Notes under the pieces: generated by a model
Databases searched by the model: none
Seen by the model: only the letters and a program-made list of their open reading frames with translations
What the model was told of the DNA's origin: nothing
Source of the DNA: Pyxidicoccus caerfyrddinensis
Lineage (GTDB): Bacteria; Myxococcota; Myxococcia; Myxococcales; Myxococcaceae
Length of the DNA: 64,000 nt
NCBI RefSeq assembly: GCF_010894405.1
Contig: NZ_JAAIYA010000003.1
Span: 1-64,000 of the forward strand
Reading direction: 5' to 3'
Position numbers and translations under genes: made by a program
Shown here: one piece after another, positions 15,824-23,802 of the stretch
Layout of the letters: the number at the start of each line of letters is the position of its first letter
How positions within the stretch are numbered: position 1 is the first letter of the stretch

Positions 15824-17053
15824 ATGTCCGCCAACCTCGCCCGCCCGGATGCCGCGGCGGCGCACGCTCCTCGCCTGCAGGGCCACCTGCCCGTGCTCGA
15901 CGGTGTGCGAGGCCTCGCCGTCCTCCTGGTGGTCTTCTTTCACACCACCCACCTGAGCGACCAGAGCGCCCTCGGCCGCGCGACGTGGTGGCTGGCCGGC
16001 GCGGGCTGGACGGGCGTGGACCTCTTCTTCGTCCTCTCCGGGTTCCTCATCACCGGAATCCTCTGGGAGGCCAAGGGGCAGCCCTTCTACTTCCGCAACT
16101 TCTACATGCGCCGCTTCCTGCGCATCTTCCCGCTCTACTACCTGGCCCTCGCCGTCTCCTTCCTGGTGCTGCCGTCGCTCGCCGGACGCCTCAACCTGGA
16201 CCAGCGCATCACCACCGACGGCGCGACGTGGTACCTGCTCTACCTCTCCAACTTCTACCAGCTGTGGGTGGACACCACGCACCCCATCCTCGGCGTGGTG
16301 TGGTCGCTGGCGATTGAAGAGCAGTTCTACATCGTCTGGCCCTTCCTCATCGCCGCGGTGTCCTACCGCGGTGCCATCCGCCTGTGCCTCGGCACCATCG
16401 CCATGGCCATCCTCGTGCGCGTGGGCCTCACCCTCTCCGGCGCCAGCGTCGAGAGCACCTACGTGGTGACGTTCTGCCGCGTGGACTCGCTGGCCATCGG
16501 CGCGCTCCTGTCCCTGGCGCTGCGCCACCCGGAGGGTGTGGGCCTGAAGGCGTTCCCCTGGATGCGCTACGCCGTGTGGGCGGCGGTGCCGGTGGTGCTC
16601 ACCCTCGTCGTGCTGCCTGTCGGCCCGGCCTTCCACACGGTGAATCGGACCCTTGGCTACACCGCCATCGCCGTCCTCTTCGGGGCCGTGGTCCACCGGG
16701 CCGTGGCCGTCGCGCCGGGCCACCCGCTCAACCGCTTCTTCTCCTCGAAGCTGCTGCGCACCTACGGCAAGTACAGCTACGCCATCTACCTCATCCACTC
16801 GCCGCTGGACGCCATCCTCCGGAGGACGTCCTTCCTTCGTACGCCGCTCAAGCCCATCCTCGGCTCCGACTTCCCCATGCAGGTGGTCTTCTACGTGGTG
16901 GCCGCCGGGCTCTCCCTGGGCATCGCGCTGGTGAGCTGGAACCTCTTCGAGAAGCACCTGCTCAAGCTCAAGGACCGCTTCCCCTACGGCGAGCGCCCCA
17001 AGGCCGCCGAGCCCGCGCCGCTCGCGGGTGGTTCAACGGGCACCGCCCGCTGA
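15824..17053 (+). CDS. Membrane acyltransferase, family 3 (OafA/YrhL-like)
   Basis: 409 residues with about ten membrane spans. It has the family signatures PVLDGVRGLAVLLVVFFH with the catalytic His (about 27-44), DLFFVLSGFLITGIL and FYMRRFLRIFPLYY. Such enzymes O-acylate lipopolysaccharide, exopolysaccharide or peptidoglycan sugars at the inner membrane. The conserved VVWSLAIEEQFYIVWP segment is present. GAGGAGAG lies about 9 bases before the ATG at 15824. No polysaccharide genes are adjacent, so the acceptor is unknown. Confidence 0.9.
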   Translation: MSANLARPDAAAAHAPRLQGHLPVLDGVRGLAVLLVVFFHTTHLSDQSALGRATWWLAGAGWTGVDLFFVLSGFLITGILWEAKGQPFYFRNFYMRRFLRIFPLYYLALAVSFLVLPSLAGRLNLDQRITTDGATWYLLYLSNFYQLWVDTTHPILGVVWSLAIEEQFYIVWPFLIAAVSYRGAIRLCLGTIAMAILVRVGLTLSGASVESTYVVTFCRVDSLAIGALLSLALRHPEGVGLKAFPWMRYAVWAAVPVVLTLVVLPVGPAFHTVNRTLGYTAIAVLFGAVVHRAVAVAPGHPLNRFFSSKLLRTYGKYSYAIYLIHSPLDAILRRTSFLRTPLKPILGSDFPMQVVFYVVAAGLSLGIALVSWNLFEKHLLKLKDRFPYGERPKAAEPAPLAGGSTGTAR

Positions 17054-17120
17054 CCTCTCCCGACGCTGTCTGTCTTTGCGCCGAAGGTGGCCCGAGGTGG
17101 GGCGCGAGGCCCCGCGGCCC

Positions 17121-17414
17121 TCAGTCCCGCTGCTGGCCGAGGGCCTCGGCCACACGCAGGGCCCAGGCCTCCGCCGAGTCCAGCTCCGCGCGGGCGCTCG
17201 CGTAGCGGTCCAGCCCCTCGTCGGAGCCGTCGCGCGCGAAGACGGCGTCATGGAACTCCTTCTGTGCGCGGGTGAGCCACTGGCTCGCCTTCTGTCGCAG
17301 CCGCGCCGCGTTGTGCGGCGTGACCGCTACCTGTTCAGGAGCCATCAGCTCATGCTCTTCGGGGTACAGCGACGTCACCTTGTTGAATCCGACATGTTCA
17401 AGGGTCGTAGTCAT
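17121..17414 (-). CDS. Hypothetical helical protein
   Basis: 97 residues from the ATG at 17414 (MTTTLEHVGFNK). It is mostly helical, with AARLRQKASQWLTRAQKEFH and YASARAELDSAEAWALRVAE. No signal peptide, membrane span or known motif. It lies 3' to the acyltransferase gene on the opposite strand and upstream of nothing obvious. No strong ribosome site. Confidence 0.5.
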   Translation of the reverse strand: MTTTLEHVGFNKVTSLYPEEHELMAPEQVAVTPHNAARLRQKASQWLTRAQKEFHDAVFARDGSDEGLDRYASARAELDSAEAWALRVAEALGQQRD

Positions 17415-17534
17415 GCTGTGAGAATTTGCACCGCAGGGCAGCCGGGCACCTGACCGGTTGGGCATGTCGAAGTGTGATTCCGAGCAGAACGGGGGCCCCG
17501 GGCCCGAAGCAAGCTCCGGGCCTGGGACGCTGCG

Positions 17535-19607
17535 TCAGGCGCTGGGAATGCCCCGGGCCCGGGCCCTGACGCGCGCGGCCTCCTCGGAGTTGCCCGTCTC
17601 CTCCAGGAGCGCGGCGGCGCGGTGGTACAGCACGGCCGCCTCCAGGTGGCGCAGGGCCGCGGCCTCCGCATTGGCGGCGGCGATGAGGAAGGGCGCGGCT
17701 CGGCGTGGCTCGTTGCCCTCCATCCAGTGCTGCGCCACCACCGCCGGCGCGGCCCGGCGCTGCTCCAGTGCCGCCGCCAGCCTCCGGTGGAGCAGGCCCT
17801 CCAGCGACCGCGGCACGCCCTGGCGCACCACCTCGAAGAGCAAATCGTGGGTGAAGCGCTCACCCCGGAAGATTTGCGCCGCCTCCAGCTCCGCCACGTG
17901 CGTGGCGAGTGAGAGGGCCGGCATCTCCAGCACCTCGCTGGCCAGCTCCAGGCCGAAGTCCGTGCGTGCCAGCGCCGCCAGTCTCGCGACTTGCAGCGCC
18001 GGCGGGGACAGCCGCTCCAGGCGCTGCTGGATGAGCTGCCGCAGCCGGACGGACGGCGTGACGTGCTCGGGCCAGCCGCGCTCCAGCCCGCCCGTCTCCA
18101 GCAGGTCCTTGAGCGTCTCGGTGATGAAGAGCGGGTTGCCGCCGGTATGCCGCGTCACGTCGCCCACCAGCGCCTTCGCGCCGGGCAAATCCAGGCTGCC
18201 CAGCAGCGCGCCCACCGCGTCCGCGCCCAGCGGCTCCAGCTCGATGACGACGGCCAGTCCCGAAACCACCAGCTGCTGCACGCAGGCGACGGCCCCGGGG
18301 GACAGCTCGTCGCTGCGGTAGGTGTCGATGAAGCGCGGGAAGCGGCCTCCCGGTCCGGGCGGATGGCGACGCGACAGCATCAGCACCGCGAACTCGGCGG
18401 TGGCGGAGTCCATGAACTGCAAGTCATCCGCGACGAGCGCGTCCACGCCGGAGCAGAGCTGGTAGATGAGCTGACAGTGCGCCTCGAGGAAGCGGCTGCG
18501 GTCCGCCTCGTCCGCCATGGGCGGGGGCGGGCCTTCAGGACCGGCCAGGTCTGGCAATAGCCGCGCCAGCTCGCGCCGCACCCACGGCTCCATGTCCGGT
18601 TTGGGCACCCGGGACAGCAGCTGCCGCACCAGCCGCACGTGCGAGGCATACGGCACGTTCAGCTCGCCGGGCCGCGCCTCCAGCATGAAGTGCGTGCCGC
18701 GCGACGCGGCGAAGTCATGGGCCAGGCGCGTCTTGCCCACCCCGGGCTCGCCGGCGAGGAAGATGGTCTGCCCCGCCTCCCATGCCGCTTCCATGCGCGC
18801 CCACTCGCGCTCGCGGCCCACCAGCACCGGCGGGCGCAGCACGGACAGCGGCAGCTTCGGCTTCGGCGGTGGGCCGGGCTTCGCGGCCGTCGGGCCCCGC
18901 TCGATTTCGCGCGCCAGCGCCACCGTCTCCGGCAGGGGCGTGGTGTCCAGCTCCTCGCGCAAGAGGCGCCGGCAGCGCTCGAAGGCGTTGAGCGCTGCCA
19001 TCCGGTCCCCGGACACGTAGTGCAGCCGCATCAGCCGGCGCCACGCCTCTTCCGAGTACGGGTCCATGCCCAGCAGCCGCTCCGCGAGCGAGAGCGCGCC
19101 CGACATGTCTCCCCGGCGCTCGCACGCCTCGGACTCCAGCGCCGCGGCCCGGCGGCGCAGCTTGTCCAGCCGCTCGCGCGCGCCCTCCAGCCACGCCTGG
19201 AACTCGGTGCAGTCCTCGTACTCCAGCGCGCCCAGCAACACGCCATCCAGTTGCAGGGCCTGGGCGTGACGCCCCGCGAGCACGTGCGCCTGCAGCTCCG
19301 ACGCGTCCGCGACGACGCGCTCGCAGAGGGAGAGCACGTCCACGCCCTGCACCAGCTCCGCGCCGCACGCGAGCCGCAGCCGGCGCAGGAGCTGTCGCAT
19401 GTTGTTGCGCGCCGTCGTCTCGCTGGACTCGGCCCAGAGCAGGCCCGCGAGCCGGTACTTGGGGTGCGGCCCCTCGAGCGCCAGCCACGCCAGCACTCCG
19501 GCCGTCCGCCGTTCCAGGGGAATGAGTCCCTCACCGCTCCGAAGCCGGGCTTCGCCCAGCAGCTCCAGGCGGTAGTCGTGCGTGCCTGCCGCGTCGTCTC
19601 CTGCCAT
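17535..19607 (-). CDS. Transcriptional regulator with BTAD and AAA ATPase domains
   Basis: 690 residues. The N-terminus is a winged-helix DNA-binding domain of SARP type (RLELLGEARLRSGEGL; RRTAGVLAWLALEG; NNMRQLLRRLR). A bacterial transcriptional activation domain with TPR-like helices follows (about 110-240). Then comes an AAA/STAND ATPase with Walker A GEPGVGKT (about 290) and Walker B VDALVADDLQFMD. The C-terminal helices resemble sensor TPRs. GGGAGG precedes the ATG at 19607. Such proteins activate secondary-metabolism or catabolic genes. The divergent flavin monooxygenase is the natural candidate target. Confidence 0.87.
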   Translation of the reverse strand: MAGDDAAGTHDYRLELLGEARLRSGEGLIPLERRTAGVLAWLALEGPHPKYRLAGLLWAESSETTARNNMRQLLRRLRLACGAELVQGVDVLSLCERVVADASELQAHVLAGRHAQALQLDGVLLGALEYEDCTEFQAWLEGARERLDKLRRRAAALESEACERRGDMSGALSLAERLLGMDPYSEEAWRRLMRLHYVSGDRMAALNAFERCRRLLREELDTTPLPETVALAREIERGPTAAKPGPPPKPKLPLSVLRPPVLVGREREWARMEAAWEAGQTIFLAGEPGVGKTRLAHDFAASRGTHFMLEARPGELNVPYASHVRLVRQLLSRVPKPDMEPWVRRELARLLPDLAGPEGPPPPMADEADRSRFLEAHCQLIYQLCSGVDALVADDLQFMDSATAEFAVLMLSRRHPPGPGGRFPRFIDTYRSDELSPGAVACVQQLVVSGLAVVIELEPLGADAVGALLGSLDLPGAKALVGDVTRHTGGNPLFITETLKDLLETGGLERGWPEHVTPSVRLRQLIQQRLERLSPPALQVARLAALARTDFGLELASEVLEMPALSLATHVAELEAAQIFRGERFTHDLLFEVVRQGVPRSLEGLLHRRLAAALEQRRAAPAVVAQHWMEGNEPRRAAPFLIAAANAEAAALRHLEAAVLYHRAAALLEETGNSEEAARVRARARGIPSA

Positions 19608-19765
19608 GTCCTCCCCGGCCCCCCGAGGTTGGGAGAGGCGACAACGTAACACGGTGGGCCGGGGCCTCCGTCACGGGTAGGCTTTGCCCCAGCAGTGACA
19701 ATCCTTGTCATGTGGGTTTCCCGCTATACGGCAGCTCGCCACTCTGAGCGGAAGCCCTGAAATCC

Positions 19766-19781
19766 TGTGAACGCCGTCACA
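19766..19781. promoter_or_regulatory. CRP/FNR-family type palindrome TGTGA-N6-TCACA
   Basis: The exact CRP consensus half-sites TGTGA (19766-19770) and TCACA (19777-19781) are separated by six bases. They sit in the intergenic region between the BTAD/AAA regulator (start 19607) and the monooxygenase (start 19838), about 57 bp before the latter. A CRP-like protein could control one or both genes. Confidence 0.5.
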
Positions 19782-19837
19782 GCGTGGTCACACCCTTTGG
19801 TTAATCAATATGCTTGAGATTGCCCGAGGAGGCTCCC

Positions 19838-21400
19838 ATGGGTTGCGACAGCCAACAGTCCGACATGCAGGTCGATGTCATCATCAGCGGCTGCGGTCCG
19901 GTGGGGGCGCTCACGGGCAACCTCCTCGGACTGATGGGGGTGCGGACGCTGCTCCTGGAGCGGGACACCGCGCCGCACGGCGAGCCGCGGGCCTTCTCGT
20001 GCGACGACGAGGGGCTGCGCATCTACCAGGCCACGGGGCTCTTGGACCTGCTCCAGAAGGACATGCGGGAGACGCGCTTCGCGGAGTACGTGGGCGGCTC
20101 CGGCAAGCGCTTCGCCGAGGTGCACACGGGCGAGACGGACTTCGGCTTCGGGCACACGCCGCTGTGGTTCTTCCACCAGCCGCTGCTGGAGGGCGCGCTG
20201 CGCGACGGACTGCGCCGCTTCCCGCACGTGGAGCTGCGCACGGGCGCGGCCTTCGAGGGCGCGGACCAGCGCCCCGACGGGGTGACGGTGCGCTACCGCG
20301 AGGTGGCCAGCGGCGAGGAGCGCACGGTGCGCGCGCGGTACCTGCTGGCGGCTGACGGCGCGCGCAGCGCGGTGCGCAAGTCGCTGGGCATCCCCATGGC
20401 GGGCAAGGCCTACGGCGAGCCCTGGCTGGCGGTGTCCGGCACCATCGACGGCGAGGCGCCCGACATCTGCCGCTTCGTGTGCGACCCGAAGCGCCCCGCC
20501 TTCGTCGCGACGGGCGCGGTGAATCAGCTCCGCTGGGAGTTCATGATGCTGCCCGGCGAGACGCGCGAGCAGCTGGAGCAGCCGGAGACGATTGCGAAGC
20601 TCATCGCGCCGTACATCGACCCGAAGCGCGTCCACATCGAGCGCGCGCAGGTGTACACGTTCCACTGCCTCAGCGCGGCGCGCTGGCGCGAGGGCAACAT
20701 CTTCCTGCTGGGCGACGCGGCGCACACCATGCCGCCCTTCATGGGCCAGGGGCTGGTGTCCGGCCTGCGCGACGCGGCGAACCTCGCCTGGAAGCTGAAG
20801 CGGGTGATTCACGGCCAGGCGCCCACGGCGCTGCTGGACACCTACGAGGAGGAGCGCCGCCCGCACGTGCAGGAGGTGCAGAAGCTGTGCGTGCGCGTGG
20901 GGCACCTGTTCCTGGCGCGCAACCCCGTGCTGGCCGCGGCCCGCGACGCGCTGATGCGCACGCTGCAGCGGATTCCGAGCGTCCGCGACTTCATCCAGGG
21001 CTTCAAGTTCAAGCAGCCCCCGCTCCACGAGAAGGGCTTCTACTTCGGCGGCAAGGGCACGTACTTCATCCAGCCCCGCGTGCGGCTGGAGTCAGGGGAG
21101 GAGGTGCTCCTCGACGACGCCCTGGGAAACGACTTCACGGTGATGTGCCGGTGGGACGCGCCCCAGGCGGAGCTGACCGCGGCGCGCGAGCTGGCCCAGT
21201 CCCTGGGCGGCAAGCTGGTGACGTTCCGCCCCGAGGCCGCGAAGTCCGAGGCCCCGGCCGTGGTGGACGTCACCGGGAAGCTGACGGAGTGGTTCTCCCG
21301 CCAGGCCGCCGACGTGGTGGTGCTGCGACCGGACCGCTTCGTCTTCGGCGCGGTGAAGGCCGCGCGCCTCCCGGAGCTGCGCGAGGCGCTGGGCGTCTGA
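19838..21400 (+). CDS. FAD-dependent aromatic hydroxylase (MhpA-like)
   Basis: 520 residues. It has the flavoprotein monooxygenase (PHBH fold) motifs: VDVIISGCGPVGALTGNLLG (FAD Rossmann, about 7-26), the DG region LLAADGARSAVRKSLG (about 170), and the second FAD motif IFLLGDAAHTMPPFMGQG (about 288). A thioredoxin-like C-terminal domain follows, as in MhpA and related enzymes. It probably hydroxylates an aromatic ring with NAD(P)H and O2. GAGGAGG lies 5 bases before the ATG at 19838. Detoxification of an aromatic antibiotic is also possible. Confidence 0.88.
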   Translation: MGCDSQQSDMQVDVIISGCGPVGALTGNLLGLMGVRTLLLERDTAPHGEPRAFSCDDEGLRIYQATGLLDLLQKDMRETRFAEYVGGSGKRFAEVHTGETDFGFGHTPLWFFHQPLLEGALRDGLRRFPHVELRTGAAFEGADQRPDGVTVRYREVASGEERTVRARYLLAADGARSAVRKSLGIPMAGKAYGEPWLAVSGTIDGEAPDICRFVCDPKRPAFVATGAVNQLRWEFMMLPGETREQLEQPETIAKLIAPYIDPKRVHIERAQVYTFHCLSAARWREGNIFLLGDAAHTMPPFMGQGLVSGLRDAANLAWKLKRVIHGQAPTALLDTYEEERRPHVQEVQKLCVRVGHLFLARNPVLAAARDALMRTLQRIPSVRDFIQGFKFKQPPLHEKGFYFGGKGTYFIQPRVRLESGEEVLLDDALGNDFTVMCRWDAPQAELTAARELAQSLGGKLVTFRPEAAKSEAPAVVDVTGKLTEWFSRQAADVVVLRPDRFVFGAVKAARLPELREALGV

Positions 21401-21431
21401 GGCCTCCGCGCCAAGACGACCCACGGAGAAT

Positions 21432-21472
21432 CAACTAAGGGCTTAGTTGACGACCAACTAAGGACTTAGTAG
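21432..21472. promoter_or_regulatory. Twin BlaI-type operators
   Basis: A perfect palindrome CAACTAAG-GG-CTTAGTTG (21432-21449) is followed by a near copy CAACTAAG-GA-CTTAGTAG (21455-21472), 23 bp centre to centre. They lie 25-65 bp before the BlaI-type repressor gene. Dyads of this size and position are the usual binding sites of BlaI/MecI repressors, so autoregulation is likely. Confidence 0.75.
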
Positions 21473-21496
21473 TTTGCTGGCCACGGAGGTAATCAC

Positions 21497-21895
21497 GTGG
21501 CCAGCAAACCCGAGCCCGAAGCGCCCCGGCCGTTGACGCCGGTGGAGCTCGAGCTGATGCAACTCGTGTGGAAGCAGGGTGAGGTGAGCGTGGCGGACGT
21601 GCTCGCCGCGCTGCCGCCGGAGCGCGCGCTCGCGTACACCTCGGTGTCCACCGTCCTGCGCATCCTGGAGCAGAAGGGCGTGGTGCACAGCCGCAAGCAG
21701 GGGCGGGGGCACCTGTACTCGGCGGTGCTGCCGCGCGAGGCGTACGAGGCGCAGAGCGTGCGCCACCTGGTGGACACGCTCTTCTCGGGCACGCCGTCCG
21801 CGCTCGTGGCCCGGCTGGTGGAGGCCGTGCCGCTGGCGCCCGACGAGGTGGAGCAGATCCGCAAGCTGCTCAAGGCGAAGGGGGACAAGCGATGA
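21497..21895 (+). CDS. BlaI/MecI/CopY family transcriptional repressor
   Basis: 132 residues from a GTG preceded by GGAGGT at 7 bases. The N-terminal winged helix reads LTPVELELMQLVWKQGEVSV, then VLRILEQKGVVHSRKQGRGH; the C-terminus is a helical dimerisation arm. BlaI-type repressors dimerise on dyads like those just upstream and are inactivated by cleavage through a BlaR1-type membrane protease. Such a protease is encoded two genes downstream. The stop codon overlaps the start of the next mini-gene (ATGA). Confidence 0.92.
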   Translation: MASKPEPEAPRPLTPVELELMQLVWKQGEVSVADVLAALPPERALAYTSVSTVLRILEQKGVVHSRKQGRGHLYSAVLPREAYEAQSVRHLVDTLFSGTPSALVARLVEAVPLAPDEVEQIRKLLKAKGDKR

Positions 21896-21972
21896 GCGCC
21901 GTCCTCCGGCATCTCGCATCCGGTGATGTGGCGGTGGCGCCGCGCCTCGCGGCGATGGGAGGCACGCGATGA
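21892..21972 (+). CDS. 26-residue coupled mini-gene between repressor and protease
   Basis: Frame of 26 codons plus stop: MSAVLRHLASGDVAVAPRLA then AMGGTR. Its ATG overlaps the repressor stop and its TGA overlaps the protease ATG, so all three frames are chained by ATGA overlaps. The first 18-20 bases repeat the first bases of the protease gene (both encode MSAVLR-x-LAS). This looks like a short duplication of the translation start region. GGGAGG near 21957 serves the downstream start. It may be a coupling peptide rather than a functional protein. Confidence 0.5.
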   Translation: MSAVLRHLASGDVAVAPRLAAMGGTR

Positions 21973-23585
21973 GCGCCGTCCTCCGGGAGCTGGCCTCCCT
22001 CTATCTGGCCGTGGCGCTGCTGCTGCCGGTGGCGCTGCTGCTCTCGCGGCTGGCGCTGGCCGTCCTCGCGCGGCTGGGGGCGCCGCTGTCCGCGCGCCAG
22101 TCCCTGAGCGTGGGACGGGGCGCGCTGCTGTTGGCGCTCGTCCTGCCGCTCGTGGCCACGGTGGCGCACGCGGTGGCTCCGGCCGGGCCGCTCTTCACCT
22201 TCGAGCGCTCGGTGGCGCGGCACGCGGGACGCCTGCCCGGGCCCGCGTGGGATGCACCTCCGCCCCGGCCCGCCGAGCGTCCCCGTGAGTCCTTGCCCAC
22301 GTCCTTCCCCTTGCTGCCCGCCGCCGCGCTTGTGGTTGCCCTGGGCGCGTCTGTCTTTACCGCCCGGGCGCTCATGCGTCACCGGCGCCTCTTGCGGCAG
22401 CTGGAGTCCTGGCCCCGGGTCCGGAGCGTGGGCCGCGTCCGCGTGGTGCTGGGCGAGGAGGGCACACCCGCCTTCTCCGCGTGGTTCCCGCGCCTGCGCG
22501 GCGGGCCTTCCGCGTGGGTGGTGGTGCCTCCTTCCGTACTCGGTGACGCGGAGTCGCTGCGCCTCACGGTGCTGCACGAATTGCAGCACCACCGCCAGCG
22601 CGACACGCACCTGGCCTTCGCGCGCCTGGTCCTCACCGGCGCCTTCTTCTGGCATCCCGCCGCGCACATGTTGTCGCGCTGGCTCGTCTCGCTGCAGGAG
22701 TTGGCATGTGACGAGGCGCTGGTGGCGGGCGGCCGCGCCCAGGCGCACGCGTATGCCCGCTGTCTGCTTCAAGCGGCGCTCACCCTTCCGGGCGCACCGC
22801 CCCTTCCCGCCGGAGCCACCGGCATGTCCCATCCCACCGCGAGGAGAATCGAAATGCTGTTCCAACCCCGTCCCCTGCGCGCCCACGGCGCCGCGGCGCT
22901 GCTGTCCGCGCTCTTCCTGGTCCTCCTTCCCCTGGCGACGCTGGCGCAGGGCGCGGCACGCGGCCGCACGGTGACGCTCGCGGAGGCGAAGGCGCTCGCC
23001 GAGTCCAGCCAGCCCGCCGGAGACCTGCCGGTGGTGGTGGACGCGAAGGTGGTGGAGCAGCTCAACCGGCTCATCGGCACGGAGAAGGGCCGCGCGTTCA
23101 TGAAGCGCGCGCTGGCGAACCTGGGCACGCACCGCGAGGCGCTGCTGACCGGCCTTCGCGCCAAGGGCCTGCCCGAGGGGCTGCTGGCCGTGGCGGTGGT
23201 GGAGTCGGCGGTGACGAACATGTCCGAGACGGACGGGCGTCCGTCGCTGGCCCCCGGCATGCGCGGCGCGGGCGTGTGGATGTTCATCCCCGAGACGGCA
23301 CGCCGCTACGGGCTGGAGGTGAGCGCCACGAAGGACGAGCGGCTGGACGTGACGCGCGAGACGCAGGCCGCCGCGACCCTGCTGTCGGACCTGCACACGC
23401 AGTACAGCGACTGGCGGCTGGCGCTTGCCGCCTACAACCAGGGCGACAAGAAGGTGGACGAGGCGCTCGCCCAGGGCGGCAGCCGCGACGTGAGCGCGCT
23501 CATGGCCTCCGGCCGGCTCAACGACTACACGGCCACCGTGCAGGCCGGCCTGCTCATCGTCCGCAATCCGCACCTGCTGGACTGA
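21969..23585 (+). CDS. BlaR1-type M56 metalloprotease fused to MltD-like lytic transglycosylase
   Basis: 538 residues. The N-terminal half is a multi-span M56 protease with the zinc motif HELQH (His203, Glu204, His207) and LACDEALVAGG. A fourth span (about 300-320) leads to an exported domain. This is not the usual penicillin-binding sensor but an SLT/MltD-like domain (about 385-520) with catalytic-type Glu412 in VAVVESAVTN, then GAGVWMFIPETARRYGL and LAAYNQGDKKVDEAL. Inference: the outer domain senses or cuts peptidoglycan and the M56 part inactivates the BlaI repressor encoded upstream. Confidence 0.88.
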   Translation: MSAVLRELASLYLAVALLLPVALLLSRLALAVLARLGAPLSARQSLSVGRGALLLALVLPLVATVAHAVAPAGPLFTFERSVARHAGRLPGPAWDAPPPRPAERPRESLPTSFPLLPAAALVVALGASVFTARALMRHRRLLRQLESWPRVRSVGRVRVVLGEEGTPAFSAWFPRLRGGPSAWVVVPPSVLGDAESLRLTVLHELQHHRQRDTHLAFARLVLTGAFFWHPAAHMLSRWLVSLQELACDEALVAGGRAQAHAYARCLLQAALTLPGAPPLPAGATGMSHPTARRIEMLFQPRPLRAHGAAALLSALFLVLLPLATLAQGAARGRTVTLAEAKALAESSQPAGDLPVVVDAKVVEQLNRLIGTEKGRAFMKRALANLGTHREALLTGLRAKGLPEGLLAVAVVESAVTNMSETDGRPSLAPGMRGAGVWMFIPETARRYGLEVSATKDERLDVTRETQAAATLLSDLHTQYSDWRLALAAYNQGDKKVDEALAQGGSRDVSALMASGRLNDYTATVQAGLLIVRNPHLLD

Positions 23586-23802
23586 AGCCGCGGGGCTTCA
23601 CCTCCCCGCCACACGGGCAGCGAGGCCGCGCCCGTCCCGCCAGGACGCGCCCGCGTTCACCCTGAACGCCTGGGCCTGGAGCTCCGCTTCCGTTCCGTGC
23701 CGTCCCCCCTCTGAAAGTTCATGCAGGAATGTCGTGGCTCGCGGTTTGCTGAGGGCCACGCAGCGATACCTGCAACTTCTTTTCAGAGGGGGAGACAGAC
23801 AC

